Positions 8,119 to 16,316 of a DNA stretch of 64,000 bases are shown here, piece after piece. The stretch spans positions 1 through 64,000 of the forward strand of contig JAFVQU010000020.1 in assembly GCA_017504625.1 (NCBI GenBank), read 5' to 3'. The position numbers and the translations under genes are program-made. The notes under the pieces are model-generated. The model was not told the DNA's origin, made no database searches, and saw nothing but the letters and a program-made list of their open reading frames with translations. The DNA is from Clostridia bacterium. Lineage in GTDB: Bacteria; Bacillota; Clostridia; Oscillospirales; CAG-272. Numbering within the stretch: position 1 is the stretch's first letter; each line of letters opens with the position of its first letter.

Positions 8119-10280
8119 TAATTATGGCTAAAAAACTTCATGTTGAAAATCTGACGATATCCTTCCATACTGATGCGGGTAAGGTACAGGCAGTACGTGG
8201 TATCAATTTCGACCTCGAGCAGGGCGAAACCTTGGCTATCGTTGGTGAATCTGGTTCGGGTAAATCCGTAACCTCAAAGGCTATTCTCGGTATTCTTGCG
8301 GGTAACGCAATAGTTGAGGATGGCGAAATTATATACGACGGCAAAGACCTTCTTAAGATCGACGAGGAGGACTTCCACAAGATCCGCGGTGACAAGATCG
8401 CGATGATCTTCCAGGATCCTATGTCGAGCCTTAATCCTATCGTTAAGATAGGCAGACAGCTTACCGAGGCTATGATCCTCAAGGGAAAAGCACGTCAGAA
8501 GGAAAGCCGTACGGCGTTTAACTCTTACCTTAAGAAAATTAAGGAAAAAATGATCGAAGCAATTGCTGCGGGTGATTCCGCAACTGCTTCTGCTCTCGCA
8601 GAGAAGTGTGCTAACTTCAACAAGTTTGAGTACAAGCACCTCGAGCTTGAGGGCGCATATAACGTTGCTCACGACGCAGCTACCACTGCTGTTGCTGAGA
8701 TCGAGGATATGCTCTTTGAAATTGAAAAGAATAGCTTTAAGGAGCCTGTTTTCCGCGTTAAGAGAGTATGCAAGCTTGCGAACGACTCTATTGAAACCTA
8801 CGTTGTAAACGCAAGAGCTGAGGAGCTTAAGGCTGCCGCAGCTGCTGCAGTTGCCGCAGTAGGCGCAGAAAGCAAAGCGGTTGAGTATACAACTGTAAGC
8901 GCATCTCTTGAAACTATCCTTGAAATTCTCAAGGAGGCTTTGGACTACACCGCGCCCAACTTCTTCGCGCTCGGTTATTACGTAACCTTCAGCGGTCAGG
9001 AGATCCCCGCGATGTCTGTTGAAGAGCTTAACGTTTATATGAGAAAGTATCTTGACGATAACTTTATGCTCGACTTCATTGCCGATGCAAAGAAGGCTAT
9101 CGTTTACTCTGCAAACGTGACTTGCGACAACAAGAAGGCGGCAATCGCTTGTCTTGAAAGCTACAGACACGTATTTGAAAGAGAAAATCTTAACAAAAAA
9201 GAATGTCTTGATGCACTTCACGTAATATCCAAGGCAGTTAAGGCTACTATCGATCCTCTTGCTATTACGAAGGACAGTATGGTTTATACCTTCCCCGTAG
9301 GCTTGAATACCGAGATCGAAAAGTACTTCAACGGTCTTGTAAAGAACGTTAAGGAGCAGAAGAGATTTGACAAGCAGACTGCAAAGCACGAAAAGCTCAC
9401 CGCAAGAGGCAAGGAGCCCGATTGGCAGGTTATTGCTGCTTCGCTTGTTGACTTTGACGTCGTAAAGGGCAATATGCTCCGTCAGATCGACACTCTTATA
9501 GCTCACTATAACGAGGCTATCGAGGCACTTGCTACCCGTGACTTTGATGCGGAAGCAGTAGCTGTTATCGATTATCTCAAGGCTTGTGCATCCGGTTACG
9601 TTAAAAAGGTAACCAAGAGCATGGCTAAGGAAAGAGCTATCAAGCTTATGGAAGAGGTTGGTATCGCCGAGCCCCGTAAGAGATTCAATCAGTATCCCTT
9701 CGAGTTCTCGGGCGGTATGCGTCAGCGTATAGTTATTGCTATCGCGCTTGCGGCAGACCCTGATATTCTTATCTGTGACGAGCCTACCACGGCGCTTGAC
9801 GTTACTATTCAGTCTCAGATCCTTGAGCTTATCAATAACCTTAAGAGAGAAAGAAATCTTTCGGTTATCTTTATTACACACGACCTTGGTGTCGTTGCAA
9901 ACATGGCGGACAGAATTGCCGTTATGTATGCAGGTAAGATCGTAGAGTACGGAACAAGTGCAGACGTATTCTATGAGTCGGCACATCCTTATACATGGGC
10001 GTTGCTTTCGTCTATGCCCGACCTTGATACTAACGAGAAGCTCGACGCTATTCCCGGAACACCTCCGAATATGATCTATCCTCCTGTTGGAGATGCATTC
10101 GCGGCAAGAAACAAGTACGCGATGAAGATAGACTTCGAGCGTCAGCCTCCTATGTTCAAGATAAGCGACACTCACTACGCGGCTACATGGTTGCTCCATC
10201 CCGATGCTCCCAAGGTTGATCCGCCTAAGGTAATTACCGACAGAATTGCAAGAATGAAAGCTAAGAGGGAGGGCAAATGA
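8115..10280 (+). CDS. oppD: Peptide ABC transporter ATPase, OppD-type, with about 370-residue insertion
   Basis: ATP-hydrolysing subunit in the cytoplasm. From the TTG start: Walker A GESGSGKS at 44-51, Q-loop FQDP at 99-102, signature SGGMR at 532-536, Walker B ILICDEP at 551-557, H-loop His589. OppD is normally about 330 residues, with roughly 60 between Q-loop and signature; here about 430 separate them. The added segment (about 127-500) is charged and looks alpha-helical, with Ala-rich and Lys/Glu-rich stretches. The cysteine motif common at the OppD C-terminus is absent. The TTG at 8115 overlaps the oppC stop and has GAAAGGA five bases upstream; ATG 8124 is the alternative start. Confidence 0.9.
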   Translation: MIIMAKKLHVENLTISFHTDAGKVQAVRGINFDLEQGETLAIVGESGSGKSVTSKAILGILAGNAIVEDGEIIYDGKDLLKIDEEDFHKIRGDKIAMIFQDPMSSLNPIVKIGRQLTEAMILKGKARQKESRTAFNSYLKKIKEKMIEAIAAGDSATASALAEKCANFNKFEYKHLELEGAYNVAHDAATTAVAEIEDMLFEIEKNSFKEPVFRVKRVCKLANDSIETYVVNARAEELKAAAAAAVAAVGAESKAVEYTTVSASLETILEILKEALDYTAPNFFALGYYVTFSGQEIPAMSVEELNVYMRKYLDDNFMLDFIADAKKAIVYSANVTCDNKKAAIACLESYRHVFERENLNKKECLDALHVISKAVKATIDPLAITKDSMVYTFPVGLNTEIEKYFNGLVKNVKEQKRFDKQTAKHEKLTARGKEPDWQVIAASLVDFDVVKGNMLRQIDTLIAHYNEAIEALATRDFDAEAVAVIDYLKACASGYVKKVTKSMAKERAIKLMEEVGIAEPRKRFNQYPFEFSGGMRQRIVIAIALAADPDILICDEPTTALDVTIQSQILELINNLKRERNLSVIFITHDLGVVANMADRIAVMYAGKIVEYGTSADVFYESAHPYTWALLSSMPDLDTNEKLDAIPGTPPNMIYPPVGDAFAARNKYAMKIDFERQPPMFKISDTHYAATWLLHPDAPKVDPPKVITDRIARMKAKREGK

Positions 10281-11458
10281 TGGAAAATAATCAGGAAGTT
10301 TTGCTGAAAGTCGAAAATCTTTGTCAGTACTTTGGCTTCACTAAGGCAGTTGACGACGTAAGCTTTGACGTAAAGAAGGGCGAGGTCTTCGGACTCGTTG
10401 GCGAATCGGGTTGTGGTAAAACAACTACGGGTCGTTCTATCATCAAGCTTTACGATATTACGTCGGGTAATATTTACTTTAAGGGTACGAGAATAGGCGC
10501 GGGAACACGTTCCTATCAGGTTGCCATCAGAGATGCAAAAGAAAAAATGAAGACCGCTTCCCCTGAGGAGTGTGCAGAGCTTAAGGCATTTATTGCTGAT
10601 CAGAAAAAGCAGATAAAGCGCGCAAAGTATGATCAGAAAAACTGCGATAAGGAATATGCACGCAAGCAGACAGAGGCAGTTAAAGAAAAGTATCTTCCCC
10701 TTATAGACGCTGCGAACGGTGCCGACAAGGCAGCAATCAAGGCTGAATATAAGAATGAGCTTCGCAAGGCGAAGAAGGAAAGACTCGTTACAAAGATACA
10801 GATGATCTTCCAGGACCCCTCTGCATCGCTCGACCCCAGAATGACCGTTAAGGAGATTATCTCCGAGGGTCTTGTTATCAAGGGCGAGAGAGATAAAAAG
10901 GTACTTGAGGAGAAGGTATATGAGATGCTTGAGCTTGTTGGTCTTGTAAGAGAACACGCAGGACGTTACCAGCACGAGTTCTCGGGTGGACAGAGACAGA
11001 GAATAGGTATTGCCCGTTCCGTCATCATGCAGCCCGAAATGATTATCGCGGACGAGCCCGTTTCGGCACTTGACGTTTCGATTCAGGCACAGGTAATCAA
11101 CCTTCTTAACGATCTTCGTCGCGAGCTTGGACTCACTATCCTCTTTATAGCACATGACCTCTCGGTAGTTAAATATTTCTCGGACAGAATAGGAGTTATG
11201 TATTTTGGTAAGATGGTTGAGCTTGCCTCCTCCGATGAGCTCTTCAAGAATCCTTTGCATCCCTATACAAGATCTCTCTTGTCGGCAATTCCTCTGCCTG
11301 ACCCTGAGTACGAGAAGAACAGACAGAGAATTGTTTACAATCCTTTGGCAGAGCATGACTACTCTGTTGATAAGCCTACGATGCGCGAGGTATCCCCCGG
11401 ACACTTCGTTATGTGCAACGACGCTGAATATCAGAAGTATCTTGAGATATTGAAGTGA
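10277..11458 (+). CDS. oppF: Peptide ABC transporter ATPase, OppF-type, with about 95-residue insertion
   Basis: Partner ATPase of OppD. Walker A GESGCGKT is at 42-49, Q-loop FQDP at 178-181, signature SGGQR at 236-240, Walker B MIIADEP at 255-261, H-loop His293. The Walker A to Q-loop distance is about 130 residues instead of about 45, because a Lys/Glu-rich helical segment (about 75-170) is inserted in the core domain. That is a different site from the OppD insertion. The start overlaps the oppD stop (ATGA), implying coupled translation; ATG 10280 is possible too. Confidence 0.92.
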   Translation: MMENNQEVLLKVENLCQYFGFTKAVDDVSFDVKKGEVFGLVGESGCGKTTTGRSIIKLYDITSGNIYFKGTRIGAGTRSYQVAIRDAKEKMKTASPEECAELKAFIADQKKQIKRAKYDQKNCDKEYARKQTEAVKEKYLPLIDAANGADKAAIKAEYKNELRKAKKERLVTKIQMIFQDPSASLDPRMTVKEIISEGLVIKGERDKKVLEEKVYEMLELVGLVREHAGRYQHEFSGGQRQRIGIARSVIMQPEMIIADEPVSALDVSIQAQVINLLNDLRRELGLTILFIAHDLSVVKYFSDRIGVMYFGKMVELASSDELFKNPLHPYTRSLLSAIPLPDPEYEKNRQRIVYNPLAEHDYSVDKPTMREVSPGHFVMCNDAEYQKYLEILK

Positions 11459-11474
11459 TCGAGGTCTTTTCGAA

Positions 11475-11876
11475 ATGAAAAACAAGATCAAAAAATATAT
11501 CGGTCCGCTTGTAGTTGCGGTAGCAATTTTCGTGACATGCATGTTTGCTAACGGCGGTATTTTTGGCGAAAACAAGGCCGAAAGCCTCCTATACGGAATT
11601 TGTAACTGCTTCACGATTCCCGGCATTATCCTCACGGGAATCGGAGCTATAAGCTGGGCGGGTAAGTTTGGCACGTTCGATATGCTTTCTTTCGGTACTA
11701 GAAGCTTTTTCGGAATATTCATCAAGCCATTGAGCAACGATATGCCGACAAACTTCTACGACTATAGAAAGGAAAAGGATGAAAAGGGCAGAAAGTGGAG
11801 CCCGGAGCTTCTCATAGTAGGCGCTATCTTCCTTGCGGTAGGTCTGATACTTTCCGCCGTGTCATTAATCGCATAA
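11475..11876 (+). CDS. Small membrane protein, possibly DUF3899-like
   Basis: A 133-residue protein with about three hydrophobic segments (roughly 8-26, 40-60, 112-131) and a charged loop between the second and third (YDYRKEKDEKGRKWSPE). It starts 16 bases after oppF and shares the operon terminator, so it is probably co-transcribed with the transporter. The FGT/FD pattern after the second helix resembles DUF3899 proteins, but I am not sure. Function unknown. Confidence 0.75.
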   Translation: MKNKIKKYIGPLVVAVAIFVTCMFANGGIFGENKAESLLYGICNCFTIPGIILTGIGAISWAGKFGTFDMLSFGTRSFFGIFIKPLSNDMPTNFYDYRKEKDEKGRKWSPELLIVGAIFLAVGLILSAVSLIA

Positions 11877-11880
11877 AAAA

Positions 11881-11911
11881 GACTTGGCAGTTTTACTGCC
11901 AAGTCTTTTTT
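11881..11911. terminator. Bidirectional terminator between opp and ttcA-like genes
   Basis: A perfect 10-bp stem (GACTTGGCAG with CTGCCAAGTC) and a 5-base loop, flanked by an A run on the left and a T run on the right. It can stop both the rightward opp operon and the leftward ttcA-like gene. Confidence 0.93.
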
Positions 11912-11933
11912 ATTTGTAATGGTGCGTAAAAAA

Positions 11934-12722
11934 TCAGTCGTTGCCCGAGTTATCGGTTGTATCTTCCTCAGAATAACGCTTGATTCCTTCCATTCTGCCA
12001 AAGTTTTTAAATCCGTCAAGCTCGCCGCGGGTGATGGCACCGAATATGCGGTAGCGAAGACCTTTATTTTCTCTTTCAAGGGTGTGAAGAAGCTGTTTCA
12101 TATTTTCGCGCTCGGTTGTTTTGTCCGCGGGGCAAGGAGATGCAACCACGGGAAGCATGTTTTTGTTTGTAAATTCCTTTACGTCCTTCTCGGGCATATA
12201 GATCATAGGTCTTATGAGCTTTATGCCTACTCTTGAAAGATAAGTGACGGGACTGAAGCAACCAAGTCTTCCCTCAAAAAAGAGATTGAGCATAAAGGTT
12301 TCTACGACGTCGTCAAAATGATGACCGAGAGCGACGGATGTGCAACCAAGCTCCTTTGCGGCGGTGTGAAGAGCGCCGCGGCGCATCTTGGCGCAAAGAG
12401 AGCAGGGATTTGACTCTTTTCTTACGTCAAAGATTATCTTTGAAATTTCGGTGGGTATGATATGATACGGAACGTCCAGCTTTTCGCAAAGCTCCTTTAC
12501 GGGAGAGAAATCCATACCGCCTTCAAATCCCATGTCGATAGTTATTGCTATAAGCTCAAACTTTTTGGGATAGAAACGGCGCAGATAAGCCATCGCGCAG
12601 AGAAGAGTGAGCGAGTCCTTTCCCGCGGATACGCCGACGGCGATCTTATCGCCTTCTTCTATCATAGAATAGTCGTCAATGGCTCTTCGCGTGTAGCTGA
12701 GCAGCCTTTTCATGTTTTCCAT
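11934..12722 (-). CDS. TtcA-like tRNA thiolation ATPase
   Basis: Member of the ATP pyrophosphatase (PP-loop) family that thiolates tRNA cytidine 32 or a related base. From ATG 12722 the PP-loop SAGKDS is at residues 32-37, followed by the CxxC pair CSLC, a GHHFDDVVET block, and a third cysteine in SPCPADK; these match TtcA-type enzymes that use an Fe-S cluster. The length of 262 is normal. A longer frame to 12821 would overlap the upstream methyltransferase gene and is not needed; AAGGA lies about 14 bases before the chosen ATG, so the start is not certain. It is last in the leftward group with other RNA-modification genes. Confidence 0.85.
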   Translation of the reverse strand: MENMKRLLSYTRRAIDDYSMIEEGDKIAVGVSAGKDSLTLLCAMAYLRRFYPKKFELIAITIDMGFEGGMDFSPVKELCEKLDVPYHIIPTEISKIIFDVRKESNPCSLCAKMRRGALHTAAKELGCTSVALGHHFDDVVETFMLNLFFEGRLGCFSPVTYLSRVGIKLIRPMIYMPEKDVKEFTNKNMLPVVASPCPADKTTERENMKQLLHTLERENKGLRYRIFGAITRGELDGFKNFGRMEGIKRYSEEDTTDNSGND

Positions 12723-12747
12723 AAATCTATGTAAATTCCTTTTTGTT

Positions 12748-13506
12748 TTATTTGCAATCCTCAAACGAGCAGGTGTCGTATATCCTTTGTGCGTCAAGGG
12801 AAAGAATGCTATTTTTTGCATCTTCCTTGCTACTATGAAGAATAAGCGGTCGGGTAACTATAGAGCCTGCTGCCGCTCCCTTGGTAGATTGAATAAGGAC
12901 TATTGACGGCTCTGCATCCTTTGTTGCGTGAACGAATGTTATGCGCTTAGGCTCAAGCTTATTTTCGCGAAGTGCGACGATGAGATCGCAGAGTCTGTCG
13001 GGACGCCATACGGTGTAAAACTTGCCACCGTGCTTTAAGATTCTTGCCGCGCAAGCGCAGAAATCGTTGATTCCTCCAAAAACCTCGTGACGAGCAATAA
13101 ATTTTTCGCTGTGCTCATTGCGTTTGCCGCTATCAGTTTTCATATAAGGTGGATTTGCGGTGACGATATCAACCTCACATCCAAGAGTTGATGCCTTAAT
13201 ATCGCGCAGATCGGAGCAGACCGTCATGATTTTTCCGTCAAATCCGTTTTCCAATACGTTACTCTCAATTATGTCTGCAAATGTCTTTTGTATCTCTATT
13301 GCAAAGCATTTTTTGAATTTACCGTTTGCCGCGCAGAGCATAGGAATAACACCCGTACCGCTGCCGAGATCTGCGGCAATTGCGCGGGGAGAACGCTTGA
13401 CGAAGGCAGAGAGCAGGTAAGCATCTGTGCCATATGTCAGTCCTTTTACATTTTGTATCAGGGTCAGCTCGTCGTTTATTTTGGTCTTTGTTTCATCAGC
13501 CATCAT
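12748..13506 (-). CDS. tRNA1(Val) adenine-N6-methyltransferase-like (TrmN6/YfiC)
   Basis: Class I SAM-dependent methyltransferase of 252 residues. The SAM-binding motif is DLGSGTGVIPM, and the catalytic NPPY motif of N6-adenine methyltransferases follows (TANPPYM). The N-terminal QNVKGLTYGTDAYLLSAF region is typical of YfiC/TrmN6. RBS GGTGG lies six bases before the ATG. It is followed 25 bases later by the TtcA-like gene, so the two probably form a tRNA-modification pair. Confidence 0.85.
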   Translation of the reverse strand: MMADETKTKINDELTLIQNVKGLTYGTDAYLLSAFVKRSPRAIAADLGSGTGVIPMLCAANGKFKKCFAIEIQKTFADIIESNVLENGFDGKIMTVCSDLRDIKASTLGCEVDIVTANPPYMKTDSGKRNEHSEKFIARHEVFGGINDFCACAARILKHGGKFYTVWRPDRLCDLIVALRENKLEPKRITFVHATKDAEPSIVLIQSTKGAAAGSIVTRPLILHSSKEDAKNSILSLDAQRIYDTCSFEDCK

Positions 13507-13536
13507 ATTAATCCACCGAAATCTTTATAAAGCAAA

Positions 13537-13570
13537 CGCCGGAGCACACCGTAAAAACGGGACTCCGGCG
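13537..13570 (-). terminator. Stem-loop after the ferredoxin gene
   Basis: An 8-bp perfect stem (CGCCGGAG with CTCCGGCG) enclosing an inner CCCGT/ACGG pairing, 19 bases past the ferredoxin stop. On the minus strand it is followed by TTTGCTTT, a weak T run, so termination may be partial and let some transcript reach the methyltransferase gene. Confidence 0.65.
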
Positions 13571-13588
13571 AATGACTGTCAGAAAAAA

Positions 13589-13759
13589 TTATTCCTGAAC
13601 AGGAGCACCTACGGGGCAGGTCTCAGCGCAGTTACCGCAATCGATGCAGGTATCAGCGTTGATCTCGTACTTGGTGTCGCCCTCAGTAATAGCCTCAACG
13701 GGGCATTCTGCTGCACAAGCGCCGCAGGAGATGCAATCTTCAGTAATCTTGTATGCCAT
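13589..13759 (-). CDS. 2[4Fe-4S] ferredoxin
   Basis: A 56-residue clostridial-type ferredoxin, a small cytoplasmic electron carrier. Two cluster motifs are complete: CISCGACAAECP near residues 9-20 and CIDCGNCAETCP near 39-50. GGAGG precedes the ATG. It has its own promoter with a palindrome over it and a stem-loop behind it, so it is mainly transcribed alone. Codons are more optimal than in neighbouring genes, as expected for an abundant protein. Confidence 0.95.
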   Translation of the reverse strand: MAYKITEDCISCGACAAECPVEAITEGDTKYEINADTCIDCGNCAETCPVGAPVQE

Positions 13760-13793
13760 GGTTATGTACCTCCATTTAATTTATTACAACACT

Positions 13794-13822
13794 ATTGTAT
13801 CACAAAATAGTGTGAATTTCAA
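13794..13822 (-). promoter_or_regulatory. Ferredoxin promoter with internal palindrome
   Basis: Minus-strand TTGAAA (13817-13822), 17 bases, TACAAT (13794-13799). A perfect inverted repeat, ACACTATT and AATAGTGT with 9 bases between (about 13790-13814), overlaps the -10 box and the spacer. The centre also contains a smaller TTGT-GAT-ACAA palindrome. This is a likely repressor operator. Confidence 0.75.
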
Positions 13823-13883
13823 CTACCTTTAAGAAAAAAATCAAATTTATTTTTTCTTTGCCGTAAAAAGATAACTAAATTGG

Positions 13884-14993
13884 TTATTTTTCGATATCTT
13901 CCTTCTTCGAGGGACGGGAAATAAGAGTTACGTTATCTCTCTTATAAAGAACGGGAGCCGAGTCGGGCTTGTCCTTAAGCTTGACCTTAACCGTTGCCGC
14001 CAAAGGATTCATCTCTGTTACGGTACCTATTCCGTCAGGTGTTTTTACAGTAGAATCAACGGGAGGAGTCTTTGCAGTTTCCTCAGCGTAGGTTGAGTAT
14101 TCATACTGCAAGCAGCACATAAGTCTGCCGCAGCAGCCTGAGATCTTACCCGAATTGAGCGAAAGATTCTGCTCCTTTGCCATCTTGATCGAAACCTGAA
14201 CGAAATCAGAAAGGAATGTCGAGCAGCAAAGAGGTCTGCCGCATGCGCCAAGTCCACCCATTATTTTTGCTTCATCTCTGATACCGATCTGGCGAAGCTC
14301 TATTCTCGTCTTAAATACGCTTGCAAGATCCTTTACAAGCTCACGGAAGTCAACTCTGCTTGCAGAGGTGAAATAGAAGAGAAGCTTTGAATTATCAAAG
14401 GAATACTGCGCCTCGATAAGCTTCATGTCAAGACCGTGCTTCATGATCTTTTCAAGGCATATCTTGAATGCTTCGTCTTCCTTTTGCTTGTTTTCCTGAT
14501 TATGCTTTATATCCTCGTCGGTTGCGATTCTAACAACGGGGCGCAAGGGAAGTATGAGAGAGGATTCCTTGACCTCACGGTCGCCGTATGCGACCTCACC
14601 GAATTCAAGGCCTCTTGCGGTTTCCACGATAACGAAAGCGCCGTCCTTGAGATCAAGATCGCCCTTGTCAAAGTGATACACCTTGCCGTTGGATTTAAAT
14701 CTTACACCCGTAATGTGAACCTTGTTGACGTCATCCTCTGTCTCAATGGTTACCGTTACCGATGGAGTCGTATCTCCGATTTCGGGTGCGAAAATATCCT
14801 CTTCTTCCTCGGAAACAAGCTTGGTATTTTCATTTAACTCGACCGCTTTTGCAGCTTCGGTGTTTTGGTTTGCTCTGTCGCGGTTGCGATGCTTTTTCTT
14901 ATGATAATAAGGCTTTTTCTTATTATTTTTTCTCTGCTGGTCGCCACCCTGAGCGGAGGGCGCACCGTTTCTCTGGTTATTATCAGAATTCAT
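13884..14993 (-). CDS. ricT: RicT-like PSP1-domain protein
   Basis: Homologue of RicT (YaaT), which in Bacillus forms an Fe-S-containing complex with RicA and RicF that helps RNase Y mature mRNAs. Residues 1-90 are a low-complexity tail rich in Asn, Lys, His and Glu. The PSP1 core follows, with the cysteine-rich block GRPLCC and SGCCGRLMCC that marks the family. Length is 369 against about 275 in Bacillus, the difference being the tail. The holB-ricT order, with 25 bases between them, is the conserved Firmicutes arrangement. Confidence 0.92.
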   Translation of the reverse strand: MNSDNNQRNGAPSAQGGDQQRKNNKKKPYYHKKKHRNRDRANQNTEAAKAVELNENTKLVSEEEEDIFAPEIGDTTPSVTVTIETEDDVNKVHITGVRFKSNGKVYHFDKGDLDLKDGAFVIVETARGLEFGEVAYGDREVKESSLILPLRPVVRIATDEDIKHNQENKQKEDEAFKICLEKIMKHGLDMKLIEAQYSFDNSKLLFYFTSASRVDFRELVKDLASVFKTRIELRQIGIRDEAKIMGGLGACGRPLCCSTFLSDFVQVSIKMAKEQNLSLNSGKISGCCGRLMCCLQYEYSTYAEETAKTPPVDSTVKTPDGIGTVTEMNPLAATVKVKLKDKPDSAPVLYKRDNVTLISRPSKKEDIEK

Positions 14994-15018
14994 ATTTACC
15001 TAACCTTTTTTATTGGTT

Positions 15019-16044
15019 TTAAATCAAATTTGCGTTTTGCATCATGCTGATGAGTGTGAGTCTTACGTTTGTATTATGCTCAAGGTCTTCAAGAGCCGTA
15101 ACGGTTGCGTCGTAAAGATCAATAAGCTGCTTCGATGTGAAATGCGTTGCAAGCTCAGCGGCATTTTCTCTGTCCTCAAAGAAGCAGAGCGAAGCCTCGT
15201 CGCTCTTTTTCAAAAGTATAAGATCGCGGATAGCGTACTGTAAAAAAACGATCTGACGGCTGATTTCTTGTCTTTTGCTTCCCATTGACACCACGGTTTC
15301 AAACACCTTTGATCTGTTAGGGGAGGAGAGTATTGATATTATATCCGTCGCAACCCTGCGGCAGTCAAATACTGCCTTGCGCCGCCTGCTGTCAAGAAGC
15401 TCCAGCGCGTAGCCTATGCTTCCCGCGCTGATGCGTATCAGCGTTTTGAAGTCATCGGATGATTGATCGCGAAGCTCAACCGCTCGTTTGTCTTGTGAAA
15501 GCAAATATCTTTCAAGCTCACGGTCGCTTATTCTTTCGGTTCTGAGGATGGGAGCGCGGCTCTTTACAGTTTCAAGAAGCAATGAAGAATTCTCGCAGAT
15601 GATGAAAAATAAAACGTAATGCGGAGGCTCCTCAAGAGATAAAAGAAATGCGTTTTGCGCCTGAACGGTAAGCTTATCGGCATCGTCGATAATATATACC
15701 TTAACTTTAAGATCATTCGGAGCAATATATATATCGTTTTTGATCTCGCGTATTGCTTCAATACCTATCGTTGACTTATCCTCTTCAAGTGAGATTATCT
15801 TGACGTCGGGAGAATGCCCCTCCGCTATCTTACGGCAATTTATACATTTCCCGCAGGGAACAGTATCTGAAGTGTCGTTGTTCAGACACGCTATTGCAGA
15901 CGCGGCTGTAAGCGCAATAGTATGTCTGCCGCTTCCTCTCGGGCCCTCAATTATATAGGCGTGAGAGAGCGAATTGTTCCTTATGTCGCGCGTTAATCTT
16001 TCCTTCAAGGCGTGATTACCTATGATCTTTTCAAAATAGCTCAA
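15019..16044 (-). CDS. holB: DNA polymerase III delta' subunit
   Basis: Clamp-loader subunit of the replicase. The N-terminal AAA+ fold has a degenerate P-loop (GPRGSGRHT, Lys replaced by Arg), common for delta', and a zinc module (CGKCINC). A later LLSLEEPP block belongs to the clamp-loader family. I chose TTG 16044: GGAGG sits seven bases upstream, while the upstream in-frame codons overlap the ribosome site. It gives 341 residues. A consensus promoter lies just upstream, so holB opens the leftward transcript. Confidence 0.92.
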   Translation of the reverse strand: MSYFEKIIGNHALKERLTRDIRNNSLSHAYIIEGPRGSGRHTIALTAASAIACLNNDTSDTVPCGKCINCRKIAEGHSPDVKIISLEEDKSTIGIEAIREIKNDIYIAPNDLKVKVYIIDDADKLTVQAQNAFLLSLEEPPHYVLFFIICENSSLLLETVKSRAPILRTERISDRELERYLLSQDKRAVELRDQSSDDFKTLIRISAGSIGYALELLDSRRRKAVFDCRRVATDIISILSSPNRSKVFETVVSMGSKRQEISRQIVFLQYAIRDLILLKKSDEASLCFFEDRENAAELATHFTSKQLIDLYDATVTALEDLEHNTNVRLTLISMMQNANLI

Positions 16045-16076
16045 AATCACACCTCCAAAAAACAATTAATCATCTT

Positions 16077-16105
16077 ATTATATCAAAAAAAAGACGGCTT
16101 GTCAA
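16077..16105 (-). promoter_or_regulatory. Consensus promoter of holB-ricT
   Basis: Minus-strand TTGACA (16100-16105), 17 bases, TATAAT (16077-16082), both perfect. The start would be near 16070, about 26 bases before the TTG start codon of holB. Confidence 0.9.
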
Positions 16106-16197
16106 GTGGAGGTAAAAGGAAAGAAATGATGTACGTTTTTTTACTTTAATTGGTAAAAATGACATATATTTTGAGCGATATTTAGAGGAAATGTGCA

Positions 16198-16226
16198 TTG
16201 ACATAAAAGGCAAATAGTGATATAAT
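16198..16226 (+). promoter_or_regulatory. Consensus promoter of the glycogen operon
   Basis: TTGACA (16198-16203), 17 bases, TATAAT (16221-16226), both perfect. Transcription would start near 16233, leaving a leader of about 84 bases before glgB. Confidence 0.9.
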
Positions 16227-16316
16227 TAACATAGGACTAAATATATTGGATAAGTCTGGTATTTTGGACACTCAAAAGGAAAAAATTTCAAGAAATTTAT
16301 CGGATTTGAGGTATAC

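Noticed and set aside
8274..10199. A 641-codon open frame opposite oppD
   Set aside because: It overlaps well-supported ABC motifs and is a by-product of codon bias.
8115..10280. OppD length explained by a frameshift or gene fusion error
   Set aside because: Walker A, Q-loop, signature and Walker B are all in one frame and the insert has normal codons for the operon, so a sequencing error is not needed.
15019..16044. Broken P-loop in HolB (GPRGSGRHT) as a sign of decay
   Set aside because: Delta' subunits commonly lack a functional ATP site; this is normal for the family.
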